A stretch of 64,000 bases of DNA from Hathewaya proteolytica DSM 3090 (GCF_900142225.1 NZ_FRAD01000008.1:1-64000), one strand, 5' to 3'. Shown: positions 24,571-33,774, counted from the stretch's first letter. Notes: generated from the sequence alone by a model not told the origin. Numbers and translations are program-made.

Positions 24571-24897
24571 ATGAAAAAAGAAAATCTTAATATTATGGCC
24601 AATGTTAACACTATAGAAAGATTGAAGGCCGAGCTCATAAGTATTATAGGGGATTTATTTAAACTTCTATGCAAGGGAAGTAATGTGGTACAAGATTCGA
24701 TTTTGCATTGTATATCGGGTTCCATAATTATTTTGTATATATTGGCAAGCAGATTAGGCTATAGTCATTTATCTGTAGATGAATGTATGAAACAGAAGCT
24801 TAAAGATGGTATAATAGAAGGAGATCAGTTAGAAAAGGATAATAAGGATCTAAGCAAGCTATACAGTCATCTTAAGGAACGTAAATATGGAGGTTAA
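24571..24897 (+). CDS. MazG-like family protein
   Basis: 108-residue helical protein of the clostridial MazG-like family: NTIERLKAELISIIGDLFKLLCKG then DSILHCISGSIIILYILASRLGY. It lacks the full EExxE metal motif of true MazG nucleotide pyrophosphohydrolases, so activity is doubtful. ATG 24571 is set by the reading frame; the nearest strong site, AGGGGG (24541-24546), is 24 nt away with a weak TAAAT/ATTTA stem between. Overlaps the end of its stop region with the DUF2232 gene. Confidence 0.7.
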   Translation: MKKENLNIMANVNTIERLKAELISIIGDLFKLLCKGSNVVQDSILHCISGSIIILYILASRLGYSHLSVDECMKQKLKDGIIEGDQLEKDNKDLSKLYSHLKERKYGG

Positions 24898-24898
24898 A

Positions 24899-25897
24899 AT
24901 GGTCAATACTATTTGGAGAAGTGTGAACCCTAAAATTGAAAATATAGTAGTATTATTTATTAGCTTTATATCAATAATTTTATCGGGTATTTCGCCAGAC
25001 ATAACTTTGTTTGGTATGGTGGTTTTTCCTATACCAATTTTATTGTTATATCTTAAAGTGGACAAAATTAAATTTTCTATCTTTTCAGGACTCATGGTTT
25101 TAGCAAGTCTTGTTGTAAACGGTTTTTGGGGTACTTTTAGTTGCTGCGTTGGCACTATATTAGTGGGCATAGTGGCAGCAGAAGCTATAAAGAGAGGAAA
25201 GAATGGGGTAGCAATAGTAAAAGCTCTTACCCTTACTATAATGATAGCAGTTTCTATTATTGGCTTTGTATTTCTTATAAAAACTGGTGAGTCTCTAAAT
25301 AAGCTCTTAGATGATGCACAGAAATCTTATGAGCAGAGGATAGACAGTATGGCTCAACTTTATAGGGATAATAATATGAGCGAAGATATTGTAAAACAGC
25401 TATTACAGTACAAAAGCCAATTTGATATTAATGAAGTGGTAAATCAGTTGCCGTATATAGTAGCTTTTTCATCGCTTATAATGGCAACTATAACATACTT
25501 ACTTATGAGAATGGTGCTAAGCGAAGCCAGTATTAAACTTCCTCAAAAAGCAGGATTTGGCTACTTCTATTTTAGCAATTTGTATGGAGCTTTTCTTATA
25601 GGTATTTTTAGTATAGGAATTATATTTAAAAGCTTTAAGTTCCAAATAGGGGATGTTATTTCTTATGGAGCAATGAGTATACTTATGTACTCTCTTATAC
25701 TCAATGCATATGCAACAATTTATTATTTTTTAAAAAAGAAATTTAATTTTAATGGAGCATTAATCTTAGCTATTTTAGTATTGAGTAGTTTTCTTGTAGG
25801 AAATGTGACTGTAGCTATAGCTGGATTTGCGGAAATGATGTTGAATTTTAGACATTTAGATCCGCATAGTCTAAGAAAGGTAAAAAAGGAGCATTGA
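24899..25897 (+). CDS. DUF2232 membrane protein (YybS-like)
   Basis: 332-residue integral membrane protein with about eight hydrophobic segments (from about 15-40 through 285-315) and a central charged loop (about 130-175). It belongs to DUF2232/YybS, commonly encoded just before gdpP (yybT) in firmicutes. Function unknown; S-component-like transporter folds have been proposed for related families. ATG 24899 follows GGAGG by 5 nt. Confidence 0.82.
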   Translation: MVNTIWRSVNPKIENIVVLFISFISIILSGISPDITLFGMVVFPIPILLLYLKVDKIKFSIFSGLMVLASLVVNGFWGTFSCCVGTILVGIVAAEAIKRGKNGVAIVKALTLTIMIAVSIIGFVFLIKTGESLNKLLDDAQKSYEQRIDSMAQLYRDNNMSEDIVKQLLQYKSQFDINEVVNQLPYIVAFSSLIMATITYLLMRMVLSEASIKLPQKAGFGYFYFSNLYGAFLIGIFSIGIIFKSFKFQIGDVISYGAMSILMYSLILNAYATIYYFLKKKFNFNGALILAILVLSSFLVGNVTVAIAGFAEMMLNFRHLDPHSLRKVKKEH

Positions 25898-25898
25898 T

Positions 25899-27878
25899 AT
25901 GAGTAACTCGAATAAGGGATTTAGAATGCAGAGTGGGATATATATTCTTATAATTTTTTGTGCTACCATTATATTATTTTTTTATGGTCATAAAGTAGAA
26001 GCTATGATACTAATCGGTGTTATAATTGTACTTATTATATATAGCCTGTGGAAAGTAAAAAAATCTGCAGAGGATTGGCAGAGTTTCGTGCAAGATTATT
26101 CATCTAAAGTTAACATGGCAAGTACCAGCAGTTTTCTAAACTTGCCATTTCCTTTACTCATGTTAAATGAGAAAGGAAATATTATCTGGTATAATAATAA
26201 TTTTAGCAACATACTGGACAACAAAAATATGTTAGGACAAAACATTCGAGAAATATCTAAGGATATAAATGTGAAATACTCTGTTGATGGTAAAAAAAAT
26301 ACCATTAGCGACGTTAAGCTTAAGGACAGATATTTTGATGTTGTTTCTACAGTAATGGATCCCACTATTCAAGGTCAAACCACGGTTTTGTATTATTTTT
26401 ATGATGTTACCGAAAATCACAAGATGAAAATGGATTTGCAAGATAATAAATACAGTATAATGCTTATTGAAGTGGATAACCTAAATGATGTCTTGAAAAC
26501 TACAGATGAGGACAAATCACCTTTGTTGGCTGCTGAGATTGAAAGGACAATTAATAATTACTCTCAAGGTCTCGATGCCATGGTAAAAAAGTATGCTACA
26601 AATAAATACGTTGTAACAGTGCAAGACAAGGCTATACAACATGAAATAGAGAACAAATTTAGTATATTGGATACAGTAAGGGAATTAGATTATGGAAATA
26701 AGCTTTTAGTCACATTGAGCATTGGTGTTGGAAGAGGAAATAGCACTCCACAGGGCAATTATTCATTGGCAGAATCAGCTAAGGAGCTTGCCTTAGGAAG
26801 AGGTGGAGACCAAGTTGTTGTAAAAACAGGCGACAGCATTTCATTCTTTGGTGGAAAAAGCAAAGAGGTAGAGAAAAAAACTAAGGTCAAGGCCAGGGTT
26901 ATCGCATTAGGTTTATTAGACCTTATAAAAGAAAGTTCCAGAGTCATAATAATGGGCCATAAGAACATGGATATAGACTGTTTAGGGGCCTCTATAGGTA
27001 TCCATAGCTCCTGTAGGCAATTAGGTATAAAAAGCAATATAGTGTATAATGAGAGTGATATGACTGTTGATGAAGTAAAAAAGTCTCTTATGAAAGAGGA
27101 GATATATGAGAATGTTTTTGTAGATGTAAATATGGCAAGAGATATTGCAGATGAAAAAACATTATTAATAATAGTTGACGTGCACAATGAAAACCATGTT
27201 GAGGATATGAAACTGGTAAAAAAATGCTCAAGGGTAGTTATCATAGATCATCACCGAAGAGCGGCAGATTATATTCAAGACACCATATTAAATTATGTAG
27301 AACCGTATGCCTCATCTACTTCAGAACTTGTTACTGAGATGATTCCGTATCTTGTGGAGAAAATAAGCCTTGAAAAAATTGAAGCGGTGTCAATGTTAGC
27401 GGGTATATATTTAGATACAAAGAGTTTTTATTTTAAAACTGGAGTGAGGACTTTTGAAGCAGCATCTACACTTAGGAGGATGGGTGCGGATACTATTGAG
27501 GTAAAGAAACTATTTAGAGAAGATTTAAAAACAATCATATTGAAATCTGATATAATGAAATCAGCAGAGATATTTCATGGCATAGCATTGGCTGTTTGTC
27601 CAGAGAATATAAGTGATAGTGTTATAGCTGCCCAAGTTGCTGACAATCTTTTGGATATTAGAGATATAGGAGCTTCCTTTGTGCTTATAAAGGTTAAAGA
27701 GCACGTACTTATAAGTGGCCGATCACTAGACAATCTCAATGTACAGATTATATTGGAAAAATTGGGTGGAGGGGGACATATGACTATGGCAGGTGCAAAA
27801 CTGCAAGATGTAACCCTAGGTGAAGCTAAAGAAAAATTAAAAGCAGTAATTGAAGAATATTTGCAGGAGGTTGAGTAA
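25899..27878 (+). CDS. gdpP: Cyclic-di-AMP phosphodiesterase GdpP
   Basis: 659-residue GdpP (YybT). Two N-terminal membrane helices (about 10-50), a PAS-like domain (about 75-160), a degenerate GGDEF domain (about 180-310), then DHH/DHHA1 phosphodiesterase domains. DHH motifs are MGHKNMDIDCLGA (about 350), VIIDHHRRAADYI (about 450) and GGGGHMTMAGA near the end. It hydrolyses the osmotic and cell-wall second messenger c-di-AMP. ATG after AAAGGAG. rplI starts one base after its stop. Confidence 0.95.
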   Translation: MSNSNKGFRMQSGIYILIIFCATIILFFYGHKVEAMILIGVIIVLIIYSLWKVKKSAEDWQSFVQDYSSKVNMASTSSFLNLPFPLLMLNEKGNIIWYNNNFSNILDNKNMLGQNIREISKDINVKYSVDGKKNTISDVKLKDRYFDVVSTVMDPTIQGQTTVLYYFYDVTENHKMKMDLQDNKYSIMLIEVDNLNDVLKTTDEDKSPLLAAEIERTINNYSQGLDAMVKKYATNKYVVTVQDKAIQHEIENKFSILDTVRELDYGNKLLVTLSIGVGRGNSTPQGNYSLAESAKELALGRGGDQVVVKTGDSISFFGGKSKEVEKKTKVKARVIALGLLDLIKESSRVIIMGHKNMDIDCLGASIGIHSSCRQLGIKSNIVYNESDMTVDEVKKSLMKEEIYENVFVDVNMARDIADEKTLLIIVDVHNENHVEDMKLVKKCSRVVIIDHHRRAADYIQDTILNYVEPYASSTSELVTEMIPYLVEKISLEKIEAVSMLAGIYLDTKSFYFKTGVRTFEAASTLRRMGADTIEVKKLFREDLKTIILKSDIMKSAEIFHGIALAVCPENISDSVIAAQVADNLLDIRDIGASFVLIKVKEHVLISGRSLDNLNVQIILEKLGGGGHMTMAGAKLQDVTLGEAKEKLKAVIEEYLQEVE

Positions 27879-27879
27879 T

Positions 27880-28329
27880 ATGAAAGTTATATTATTAAAG
27901 GATGTAAAGGGACATGGTAAGAAAGGTCAGGTAGTAAATGTAACGGATGGTTACGCAAGAAACTATCTTTTCCCAAAAAATCTTGCTGAAGAAGCGAATG
28001 CAGGAAATCTAAATGTGTTAAATAAAAAAAATGAAATAGAGAGAAAAAAGAAGTTAGAAGAGATTGAAGCTGCTCAAAAAGAAGCAGAAATGCTGAAAAA
28101 TAAAGAGATTGTTATAATTACAAAGACAGGCGAAAATGGCAAGCTGTTTGGAGCAATCACCAATAAGGATATTTCTATAGAAATAAAAAAGAATTTTGGT
28201 TTAGATATTGATAAAAAGAAAATTGATATGGAAACAATAAAATTGGCAGGGACTTACACTATAGATGTGAAACTTTATGCAGAAATATCTGTGAAAATGA
28301 AAGTCATTGTAAAGGCACAAGAAGAATAA
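27880..28329 (+). CDS. rplI: 50S ribosomal protein L9
   Basis: 149-residue L9: MKVILLKDVKGHGKKGQVV, GYARNYLFPKNLAEEA, a long connecting helix (about 42-75) and the C-terminal RNA-binding domain with GKLFGAITNKDI. ATG 27880 follows GGAGG by about 9 nt. Between gdpP and lonC/dnaB, as in many firmicutes. Confidence 0.97.
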   Translation: MKVILLKDVKGHGKKGQVVNVTDGYARNYLFPKNLAEEANAGNLNVLNKKNEIERKKKLEEIEAAQKEAEMLKNKEIVIITKTGENGKLFGAITNKDISIEIKKNFGLDIDKKKIDMETIKLAGTYTIDVKLYAEISVKMKVIVKAQEE

Positions 28330-28340
28330 TTAAACCATAT

Positions 28341-28385
28341 AGAGAGGGGGAATCACATGGACGTTTTTTGTCTGTGTGTTCGAAT
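28341..28385 (+). promoter_or_regulatory. lonC leader: distant SD, bulged hairpin, short overlapping ORF
   Basis: AGAGAGGGGG (28341-28350) has an ATG (28357) at normal distance, but that frame ends after ten codons in a TGA (28387-28389) overlapping the lonC TTG start (28386). CACA (28354-28357) plus GAC (28360-28362) can pair with GTC (28370-28372) plus TGTG (28373-28376), hiding that ATG and leaving 12 nt to the TTG. Either a coupled leader peptide or hairpin-bridged initiation fits. Confidence 0.5.
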
Positions 28386-30278
28386 TTGAGTACAGATTTA
28401 TTAAATCAACTTACTAATAGCATGAATGATTCCGATATTTCTCCAGAACTACAGGTAGAACTATTGTATCGTATTATAAGAAAAATACTAAATGACAAGG
28501 TTGTGGAAACAAGAATAGTAAAGTTTGGGCTTAGAAAATATGTCAATAGCAATGATATATACAGAAGGGCTTATGCACTTAACAAGATTATCACCAACGG
28601 TCAATGTGCAGATGTTGTTCCAAATGAAAAGAATATTAAAAAATATATAAATGGTGTAAATTCAGCTCTTATTGATGAGGTAGCTAAGCGATATGTCAAT
28701 TTGAAGATTGAGGCAGAGGTAGAAAAAAGCATAAATGAAAAGCAGGATAAGTATGTTGAAGAAATAAGAATGGGCATACTTAAAAAACAAAAGGGTCCTG
28801 AAAATAAAAAAACCATAGGAAAATACGAAAAGCTTTTAAAAAAGGACTCCAGGGAAACCATAAATAATATTTTAAATGTGTTGAGGCCACAAAGCTTTGA
28901 TGAGATCGTGGGGCAAGAGAGAGCTATAGAGGCACTTATTTCAAAAATTGCATCTCCATATCCACAGCACATCATTTTATATGGACCTCCAGGCGTTGGT
29001 AAAACCACGGCTGCAAGAATAGCTTTGCAAGAGGCAAAGAAGCTATCATATACTCCTTATGATGAGGACTCTAAATTTGTAGAGGTAGATGGTACGACAC
29101 TAAGATGGGATCCTAGAGAAATTGCAAATCCTCTTCTTGGTTCGGTTCATGACCCCATTTATCAAGGATCTAAAAGAGACTTGGCTGAAGGAGGCATACC
29201 TGAGCCTAAAACAGGTCTTGTTACGGATGCACATGGAGGGATACTTTTTATCGATGAAATTGGTGAATTGGATAGCACTCTTCAAAATAAGCTATTGAAG
29301 GTTTTAGAGGATAAAAGAGTAGAATTCTCCTCATCATACTATGATCCAGATGATGAAAATATACCTCAATATATAAGGTATCTTTTTGAAAAGGGAGCTC
29401 CAGCAGATTTTATTCTAATTGGAGCTACAACAAAGGAACCTAAGGATATAAATCCAGCTCTAAGATCTAGGTGTACAGAGGTTTATTTTGAACCTTTAAG
29501 CGATAGTAATATAGAGAAAATTGTATTACAGGCTGCTGAAAAAATAAATGCAAAGCTAAAAAAAGGCGTTGCTAAATCTATAAGTACATACACTGTAGAA
29601 GGTAGAAAAGCTGTAAATATACTTTCGGATGTGTATGCACATGTTATATTTGAAAAAAACCTAGATCCTAATATGCCCGTGGAAATTTCTATGAAGGATT
29701 TAGATGAAGTAATATCCATCAATAGGTTAAATTCTATTGAGCCATTGAAGGGCACGGAGGAAAAAAAGGTAGGTCACATATATGGCCTTGGTGTCTCCGG
29801 TTATATAGGCTCTACCATAGAAATAGAAGCGGTGGCATTTAAATCAGAAAAGGGAAAAGGAGCAGTAAGATTTAACGATACTGCAGGTTCTATGGCTAAG
29901 GACTCAGTTTTTAATGCTGCAAGTGTTATCAGGAGTATAACAGGGGAAAATATAAAGGATTACGATATACATGTAAATGTGGTTGGTGGAGGAAAAATAG
30001 ACGGTCCATCAGCAGGTGCTGCCATTACTATGTGCATAATGAGTGCCATACTTGAAAAGCCATTAAGGCAAGATATTGCCGTAACAGGGGAGATTTCGCT
30101 TAGAGGTGACATTAAACCTGTGGGAGGAATTTTTGAAAAGATATATGGGGCAAAGAGAAGTGGGATAAGAGAGGTGTTTATTCCAAGAGACAATATTAGG
30201 GAGATTCCAAAGAAGTTACAGCAGATTAAGGTTGAAACCGTTGAAACTATAAAAGAGCTTATGGATATAGTGTTTTAG
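28386..30278 (+). CDS. lonC: Sporulation-type ATP-dependent Lon protease LonC
   Basis: 630-residue Lon-family protease. A poorly conserved N-terminal region (1-165), AAA+ domain with GPPGVGKTTAARIAL (about 200-214) and ILFIDEIGELD, and a C-terminal protease domain with the serine in GGGKIDGPSAGAA and the lysine in SLRGDIKPVGG. Residues YGLGVSGYIG start the protease domain. The gene is between rplI and dnaB, the position of the LonC type found in spore formers. TTG 28386 is the preferred start; TTG 28368 and ATG 28422 are alternatives. Confidence 0.88.
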   Translation: MSTDLLNQLTNSMNDSDISPELQVELLYRIIRKILNDKVVETRIVKFGLRKYVNSNDIYRRAYALNKIITNGQCADVVPNEKNIKKYINGVNSALIDEVAKRYVNLKIEAEVEKSINEKQDKYVEEIRMGILKKQKGPENKKTIGKYEKLLKKDSRETINNILNVLRPQSFDEIVGQERAIEALISKIASPYPQHIILYGPPGVGKTTAARIALQEAKKLSYTPYDEDSKFVEVDGTTLRWDPREIANPLLGSVHDPIYQGSKRDLAEGGIPEPKTGLVTDAHGGILFIDEIGELDSTLQNKLLKVLEDKRVEFSSSYYDPDDENIPQYIRYLFEKGAPADFILIGATTKEPKDINPALRSRCTEVYFEPLSDSNIEKIVLQAAEKINAKLKKGVAKSISTYTVEGRKAVNILSDVYAHVIFEKNLDPNMPVEISMKDLDEVISINRLNSIEPLKGTEEKKVGHIYGLGVSGYIGSTIEIEAVAFKSEKGKGAVRFNDTAGSMAKDSVFNAASVIRSITGENIKDYDIHVNVVGGGKIDGPSAGAAITMCIMSAILEKPLRQDIAVTGEISLRGDIKPVGGIFEKIYGAKRSGIREVFIPRDNIREIPKKLQQIKVETVETIKELMDIVF

Positions 30279-30333
30279 TGTATAAGAGCTTGTACATGGA
30301 AACCCCAAACATAGAAAGGAGAAGGTTGGGTAA

Positions 30334-31662
30334 ATGGAAAATATGATGAAAACCCTTCCTGTAAATCTTGAGGCGGAACAGTCTGTGCTGGGCTCCATGA
30401 TAAAGGATAAGGATTCTATAGCAGATGCCATCGAGGTTTTAAGGCCAGAGGATTTCTATAAGGATGCTCATAAAATTATTTTCGCTACAATTTATGCGCT
30501 TTATCAAAAAGACATACCAATTGACATGATTACTCTGTTGGAGGAATTAAAATCTACTAATAAACTAGACGAGTGCGGTGGTATAACTTATGTATCTGAA
30601 GTTAGTGGATCCGTTATATCTACAGCCAATGTAAATTCATATATAAAAATTGTAAAAGATAAATCTATGTTAAGAAAATTGATAAGTACTTCCACAACTA
30701 TTATTGAGGAATGCTATGACAATCAAAATAATGTAGAGGCCGTAATTGACAGTGCAGAAAGTAAAATATTTAATTTGGTAGAAAATCGAAACACCAGCGA
30801 TTTTGAACACATGAGTGAAATCCTTGAACGAGGTTTTTTGCAGATAGAAAGGGTATTTAATAATAAAGGCCATGTAAGTGGAGTGGAGTCGGGATTCACT
30901 GAATTGGATGCAAAAACATCAGGTTTCCAAAAGGGCGATATGATTCTTATTGCAGCTAGGCCTTCTATGGGTAAAACTACGTTCGCACTAAATATAGCTG
31001 AAAATGCTGCTTTAAGGGGCGGAAAAAAAATAGCTATATTTTCTTTAGAAATGTCAAAAGAACAGTTATCTTATAAGCTGCTTTGTTCACAAGCTAATAT
31101 AGATATGTTAAGGCTTAGAACCGGTGAATTGGAAGATAAGGATTGGGAGAATATCGCTAGGGCTTCTGGCCCGCTTTCTACAGCAGAAATATACATTGAT
31201 GATACTGCTGGTACATCTGTAATGGAAATGCGTTCAAAGTGCAGGCGTTTGAAAATGGAACATGGAATAGACATGATAATTATAGACTACCTTCAACTTA
31301 TGTCTGGAAGTAGACAAAGTGAAAGTAGGCAACAAGAAGTTTCGGAGATTTCAAGATCTATAAAAGCATTGGCCAAAGAGATGGAGTGCCCAATAATAGC
31401 GTTATCACAGTTATCACGTGCTCCGGAACAAAGAGCAGATCATAGGCCTATGCTGTCGGATTTAAGAGAATCTGGATCTATAGAGCAGGATGCCGATGTT
31501 GTTATGTTCCTTTATAGAGATGAGTACTATGACAAAGATACCGAAGATAAGAATATAGCTGAATGTATAATTGCAAAACAAAGAAATGGTCCAGTTGGCA
31601 CTATAAAGCTTGCTTGGCTTGGCCAATACAGTAGATTTGCTAATGGAGATTTTCAGCATTAA
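30334..31662 (+). CDS. dnaB: Replicative DNA helicase DnaB
   Basis: 442-residue hexameric replicative helicase (DnaC in Bacillus naming). N-terminal helical domain (1-150: PVNLEAEQSVLGSMI), RecA-like domain with ARPSMGKTTFALNIAENA (about 206-223), FSLEMSKEQL, IDMIIIDYLQLM and LSDLRESGSIEQDADVVMFLYRDEYY. No intein. ATG after AAAGGAG with 12-nt spacing. Followed by a strong bidirectional terminator against trpB. Confidence 0.97.
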   Translation: MENMMKTLPVNLEAEQSVLGSMIKDKDSIADAIEVLRPEDFYKDAHKIIFATIYALYQKDIPIDMITLLEELKSTNKLDECGGITYVSEVSGSVISTANVNSYIKIVKDKSMLRKLISTSTTIIEECYDNQNNVEAVIDSAESKIFNLVENRNTSDFEHMSEILERGFLQIERVFNNKGHVSGVESGFTELDAKTSGFQKGDMILIAARPSMGKTTFALNIAENAALRGGKKIAIFSLEMSKEQLSYKLLCSQANIDMLRLRTGELEDKDWENIARASGPLSTAEIYIDDTAGTSVMEMRSKCRRLKMEHGIDMIIIDYLQLMSGSRQSESRQQEVSEISRSIKALAKEMECPIIALSQLSRAPEQRADHRPMLSDLRESGSIEQDADVVMFLYRDEYYDKDTEDKNIAECIIAKQRNGPVGTIKLAWLGQYSRFANGDFQH

Positions 31663-31700
31663 AAAACTATCCGCATTTTAAAGTGCGGATAGTTTTTTTT
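31661..31700. terminator. Bidirectional terminator between dnaB and trpB
   Basis: ACTATCCGCA pairs perfectly with TGCGGATAGT around TTTTAAAG; A run on the left and T run on the right make it work for both convergent genes. Confidence 0.92.
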
Positions 31701-32865
31701 AGATATATTTTTGAATTGTATGAATGTCTTTGTCACCACGACCAGAAAGATTTACGATTATTATCTTATCCTTTGGCATAGTTGGTGCCACTTTCATTGT
31801 GTATGCTATGGCATGGGAGCTTTCAAGAGCAGGAATTATGCCCTCAATTTCGCATAATGTTTTGAAGCCCTGGACAGCTTCCATATCTGTAACACTGGAA
31901 TATGAAACTCTTTTAGTATCCTTAAGGTATGCATGTTCAGGTCCAACTCCAGGGTAATCAAGCCCAGATGAAATAGAATATGAATCCATAAGGTTGCCTT
32001 TTGGGTCTAGTAGGAAATAGGATTTCATACCGTGAATTGTAGCTACAGAGTCTTGGGCAAAGGCACAGCTATGTTTTCCTGTTTCAATGCCTAAACCAGC
32101 AGCTTCTACTCCTGTCATAGCAACTTCTTTATCATTTACAAAAGGTGCAAATAATCCGATGGCATTACTTCCACCACCAACACAAGCTATTAGAAGATCA
32201 GGAAGTCTGTTTTCTACCTGTAATATTTGCTCACGAGCTTCCTCTCCAATTATCTTCTGGAATTCCTTTACGATCATAGGATAAGGATGAGGTCCAACAG
32301 CGGAACCCAGCACATAGAATGTATCATCAGAAGCATTGACATATGCCTCTAAAGCTGCATCAACGGCATCTTTTAGAGTTGCTTCTCCAGAGGTAACAGG
32401 AACAACTTCAGCACCTAATAGTCTCATTTTATACACGTTTAGTGCCTGTCTTTCAATATCAGTGGCCCCCATGTATACTTTGCATTTTAGTCCGAAAAGG
32501 GCACAACCTGTAGCAGTTGCTACTCCGTGCTGACCAGCACCAGTCTCAGCTATTATATTAGTTTTACCCATGCGCTTTGCCAACAATATTTGTCCCAACA
32601 CATTGTTTATTTTATGGGCACCTGTATGGTTTAAATCTTCTCTTTTTAAATATATTTTTGCTCCACCTAGTTTTTCTGTTAACCTTTCGGCATAGTATAG
32701 TGGAGATGGTCTTCCAACATAATTATTCAAATAGTAAGCATATTCTTTTTTAAAATCTTCATCATCCTTGTACTTTATAAAAGCTTCCTCTAGTTCTTTT
32801 AAAACTCTTTGTGTTTTTTCTGGGACAAATTGTCCACCAAAATTACCGAAATTTCCATTCATCAT
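31699..32865 (-). CDS. trpB: Tryptophan synthase beta subunit
   Basis: 388-residue PLP enzyme that joins indole and serine into tryptophan. FGGQFVPE at the start, cofactor lysine in REDLNHTGAHKINNVLG (about 85), AETGAGQHG, and the GGGSNAIG phosphate loop (about 230). This is the TrpB1 type normally paired with TrpA, yet no trpA or other trp gene is in the window and both flanks are unrelated. A Trp-specific T-box precedes it, so it is made when charged tRNA-Trp is low. Start at ATG 32865, 8 nt after GGAGG. Likely an indole-salvage enzyme, or its partners are elsewhere. Confidence 0.96.
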   Translation of the reverse strand: MMNGNFGNFGGQFVPEKTQRVLKELEEAFIKYKDDEDFKKEYAYYLNNYVGRPSPLYYAERLTEKLGGAKIYLKREDLNHTGAHKINNVLGQILLAKRMGKTNIIAETGAGQHGVATATGCALFGLKCKVYMGATDIERQALNVYKMRLLGAEVVPVTSGEATLKDAVDAALEAYVNASDDTFYVLGSAVGPHPYPMIVKEFQKIIGEEAREQILQVENRLPDLLIACVGGGSNAIGLFAPFVNDKEVAMTGVEAAGLGIETGKHSCAFAQDSVATIHGMKSYFLLDPKGNLMDSYSISSGLDYPGVGPEHAYLKDTKRVSYSSVTDMEAVQGFKTLCEIEGIIPALESSHAIAYTMKVAPTMPKDKIIIVNLSGRGDKDIHTIQKYI

Positions 32866-32916
32866 AATAATAACCTCCAATTATTTAATATAAATATAAT
32901 CAGATATTATCTTAAA

Positions 32917-33170
32917 TAAAAAAGGCTACTTCATCCATCTGGGATGAAGTAGCTCATTATGCCACCCAAAAATATACACATAGCAACACTAAAGAAATAT
33001 TGCATGTATTATAAATTTAGATACAAAGATAAATATCTTGATATCATACCTCTGTAACGTGAGGACACGACTTTTACTACTAAACGCAAAGCATTGTTTG
33101 CAAAAGCATCTCATGAAGCCATTCATCTGAAGCTTTATTATGGAACCTCGCACCTAACGTCCACTCGCTG
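32917..33170 (-). promoter_or_regulatory. Tryptophan T-box riboswitch
   Basis: On the minus strand: stem I begins AGCGAG (33169-33164), then TGGAC-GTTAGGTGCGAG-GTTCCA, close to the T-box GGTTGGTG block. TGAA-TGG-C gives a UGG tryptophan specifier (33121-33119). The antiterminator reads TGGG, bulge TGGCATA, then ATGAG pairing with CTTCAT and CCCA. The variable base after TGG is C, which would pair with the G73 discriminator of tRNA-Trp. The competing terminator is GCTACTTCATC/GATGAAGTAGC (32953-32925) plus T run. The bulge departs from the usual TGGNACC. Confidence 0.85.
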
Positions 33171-33373
33171 AAATAAATATCATCAGATTACTATTTTCAA
33201 TCATTGATTTTATTGTATAAACATATTATAGTCAGTAACTTTTGATAAGTCAATATATTTTTTTAATAACTTATCAAGTTTCTATTAATAAAAAAAATAT
33301 GCTCCATAAGTGTGGTTCACACATGAAAAAGTATGATATAATAAATTACTAAGTTCTAGGCAAGTAGTAAAAT

Positions 33374-33416
33374 GAGGAGGATATTGTAAACCTTTGTGTT
33401 ACAATTTATTAAAAAT
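33374..33416 (+). promoter_or_regulatory. Distant SD plus hairpin before the 33417 gene
   Basis: GAGGAGG (33374-33380) is 36 nt from ATG 33417. ATTGTAA (33383-33389) pairs exactly with TTACAAT (33399-33405). Folding it out leaves 13 nt. The competing start GTG 33396 lies in the hairpin loop, 15 nt from the site. Confidence 0.5.
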
Positions 33417-33752
33417 ATGGATGTTAAGAATGTAGAAGTATTGGAAGTAAGGAATAGCACCTTAGATAACAGAGTAAAAAAAATCATTTTGCAGATAAAG
33501 AATGGGTTTAACACCTTTAAATTTGAAATAACAAAAAGAGAACTAAAATACGATCAGTTAGAGAATTGGGATAATTATATTGAGGATTTCACTATTAAGG
33601 CGGTTTTTTATGCAAGAAATTGTTGTAAGAACTCCCCAGTTATTATTTTGAACAGCGAAAATGAGAACGATCGTGATGAGATTACAATGGTACTTAAAAA
33701 ATGCTTAGAATTAAAGGGAAATGAGATAAAGGAAAGATTGGAAGTACTGTAG
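33417..33752 (+). CDS. Hypothetical protein
   Basis: 111-residue soluble protein, mixed alpha/beta, beginning MDVKNVEVLEVRNSTLDNRV. No family recognised. A charged C-terminal helix follows a stretch with two adjacent cysteines (ARNCCKNSP, about residue 75). Start at ATG 33417 is inferred from the leader hairpin; GTG 33396 would add seven residues. Stands alone between trpB's T-box region and a terminator. Confidence 0.65.
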   Translation: MDVKNVEVLEVRNSTLDNRVKKIILQIKNGFNTFKFEITKRELKYDQLENWDNYIEDFTIKAVFYARNCCKNSPVIILNSENENDRDEITMVLKKCLELKGNEIKERLEVL

Positions 33753-33774
33753 ATTAGTTTATAAGTTTAAAGAA

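Noticed and set aside
25899..27878. GdpP GGDEF domain as an active diguanylate cyclase
   Set aside because: The GGDEF region is degenerate, as is typical of GdpP; the enzyme acts through its DHH/DHHA1 domains.
28357..28389. Ten-codon leader ORF before lonC as an annotated gene
   Set aside because: Good SD spacing but very short and its ATG can be buried in a hairpin; kept only as a finding.
32917..33170. M-box (magnesium) riboswitch, because of the GTTAGGTG-GAGG-TTCC start
   Set aside because: Later conserved M-box blocks are missing; a UGG specifier after TGAA and a T-box-like antiterminator with TGGC fit a tryptophan T-box upstream of trpB much better.
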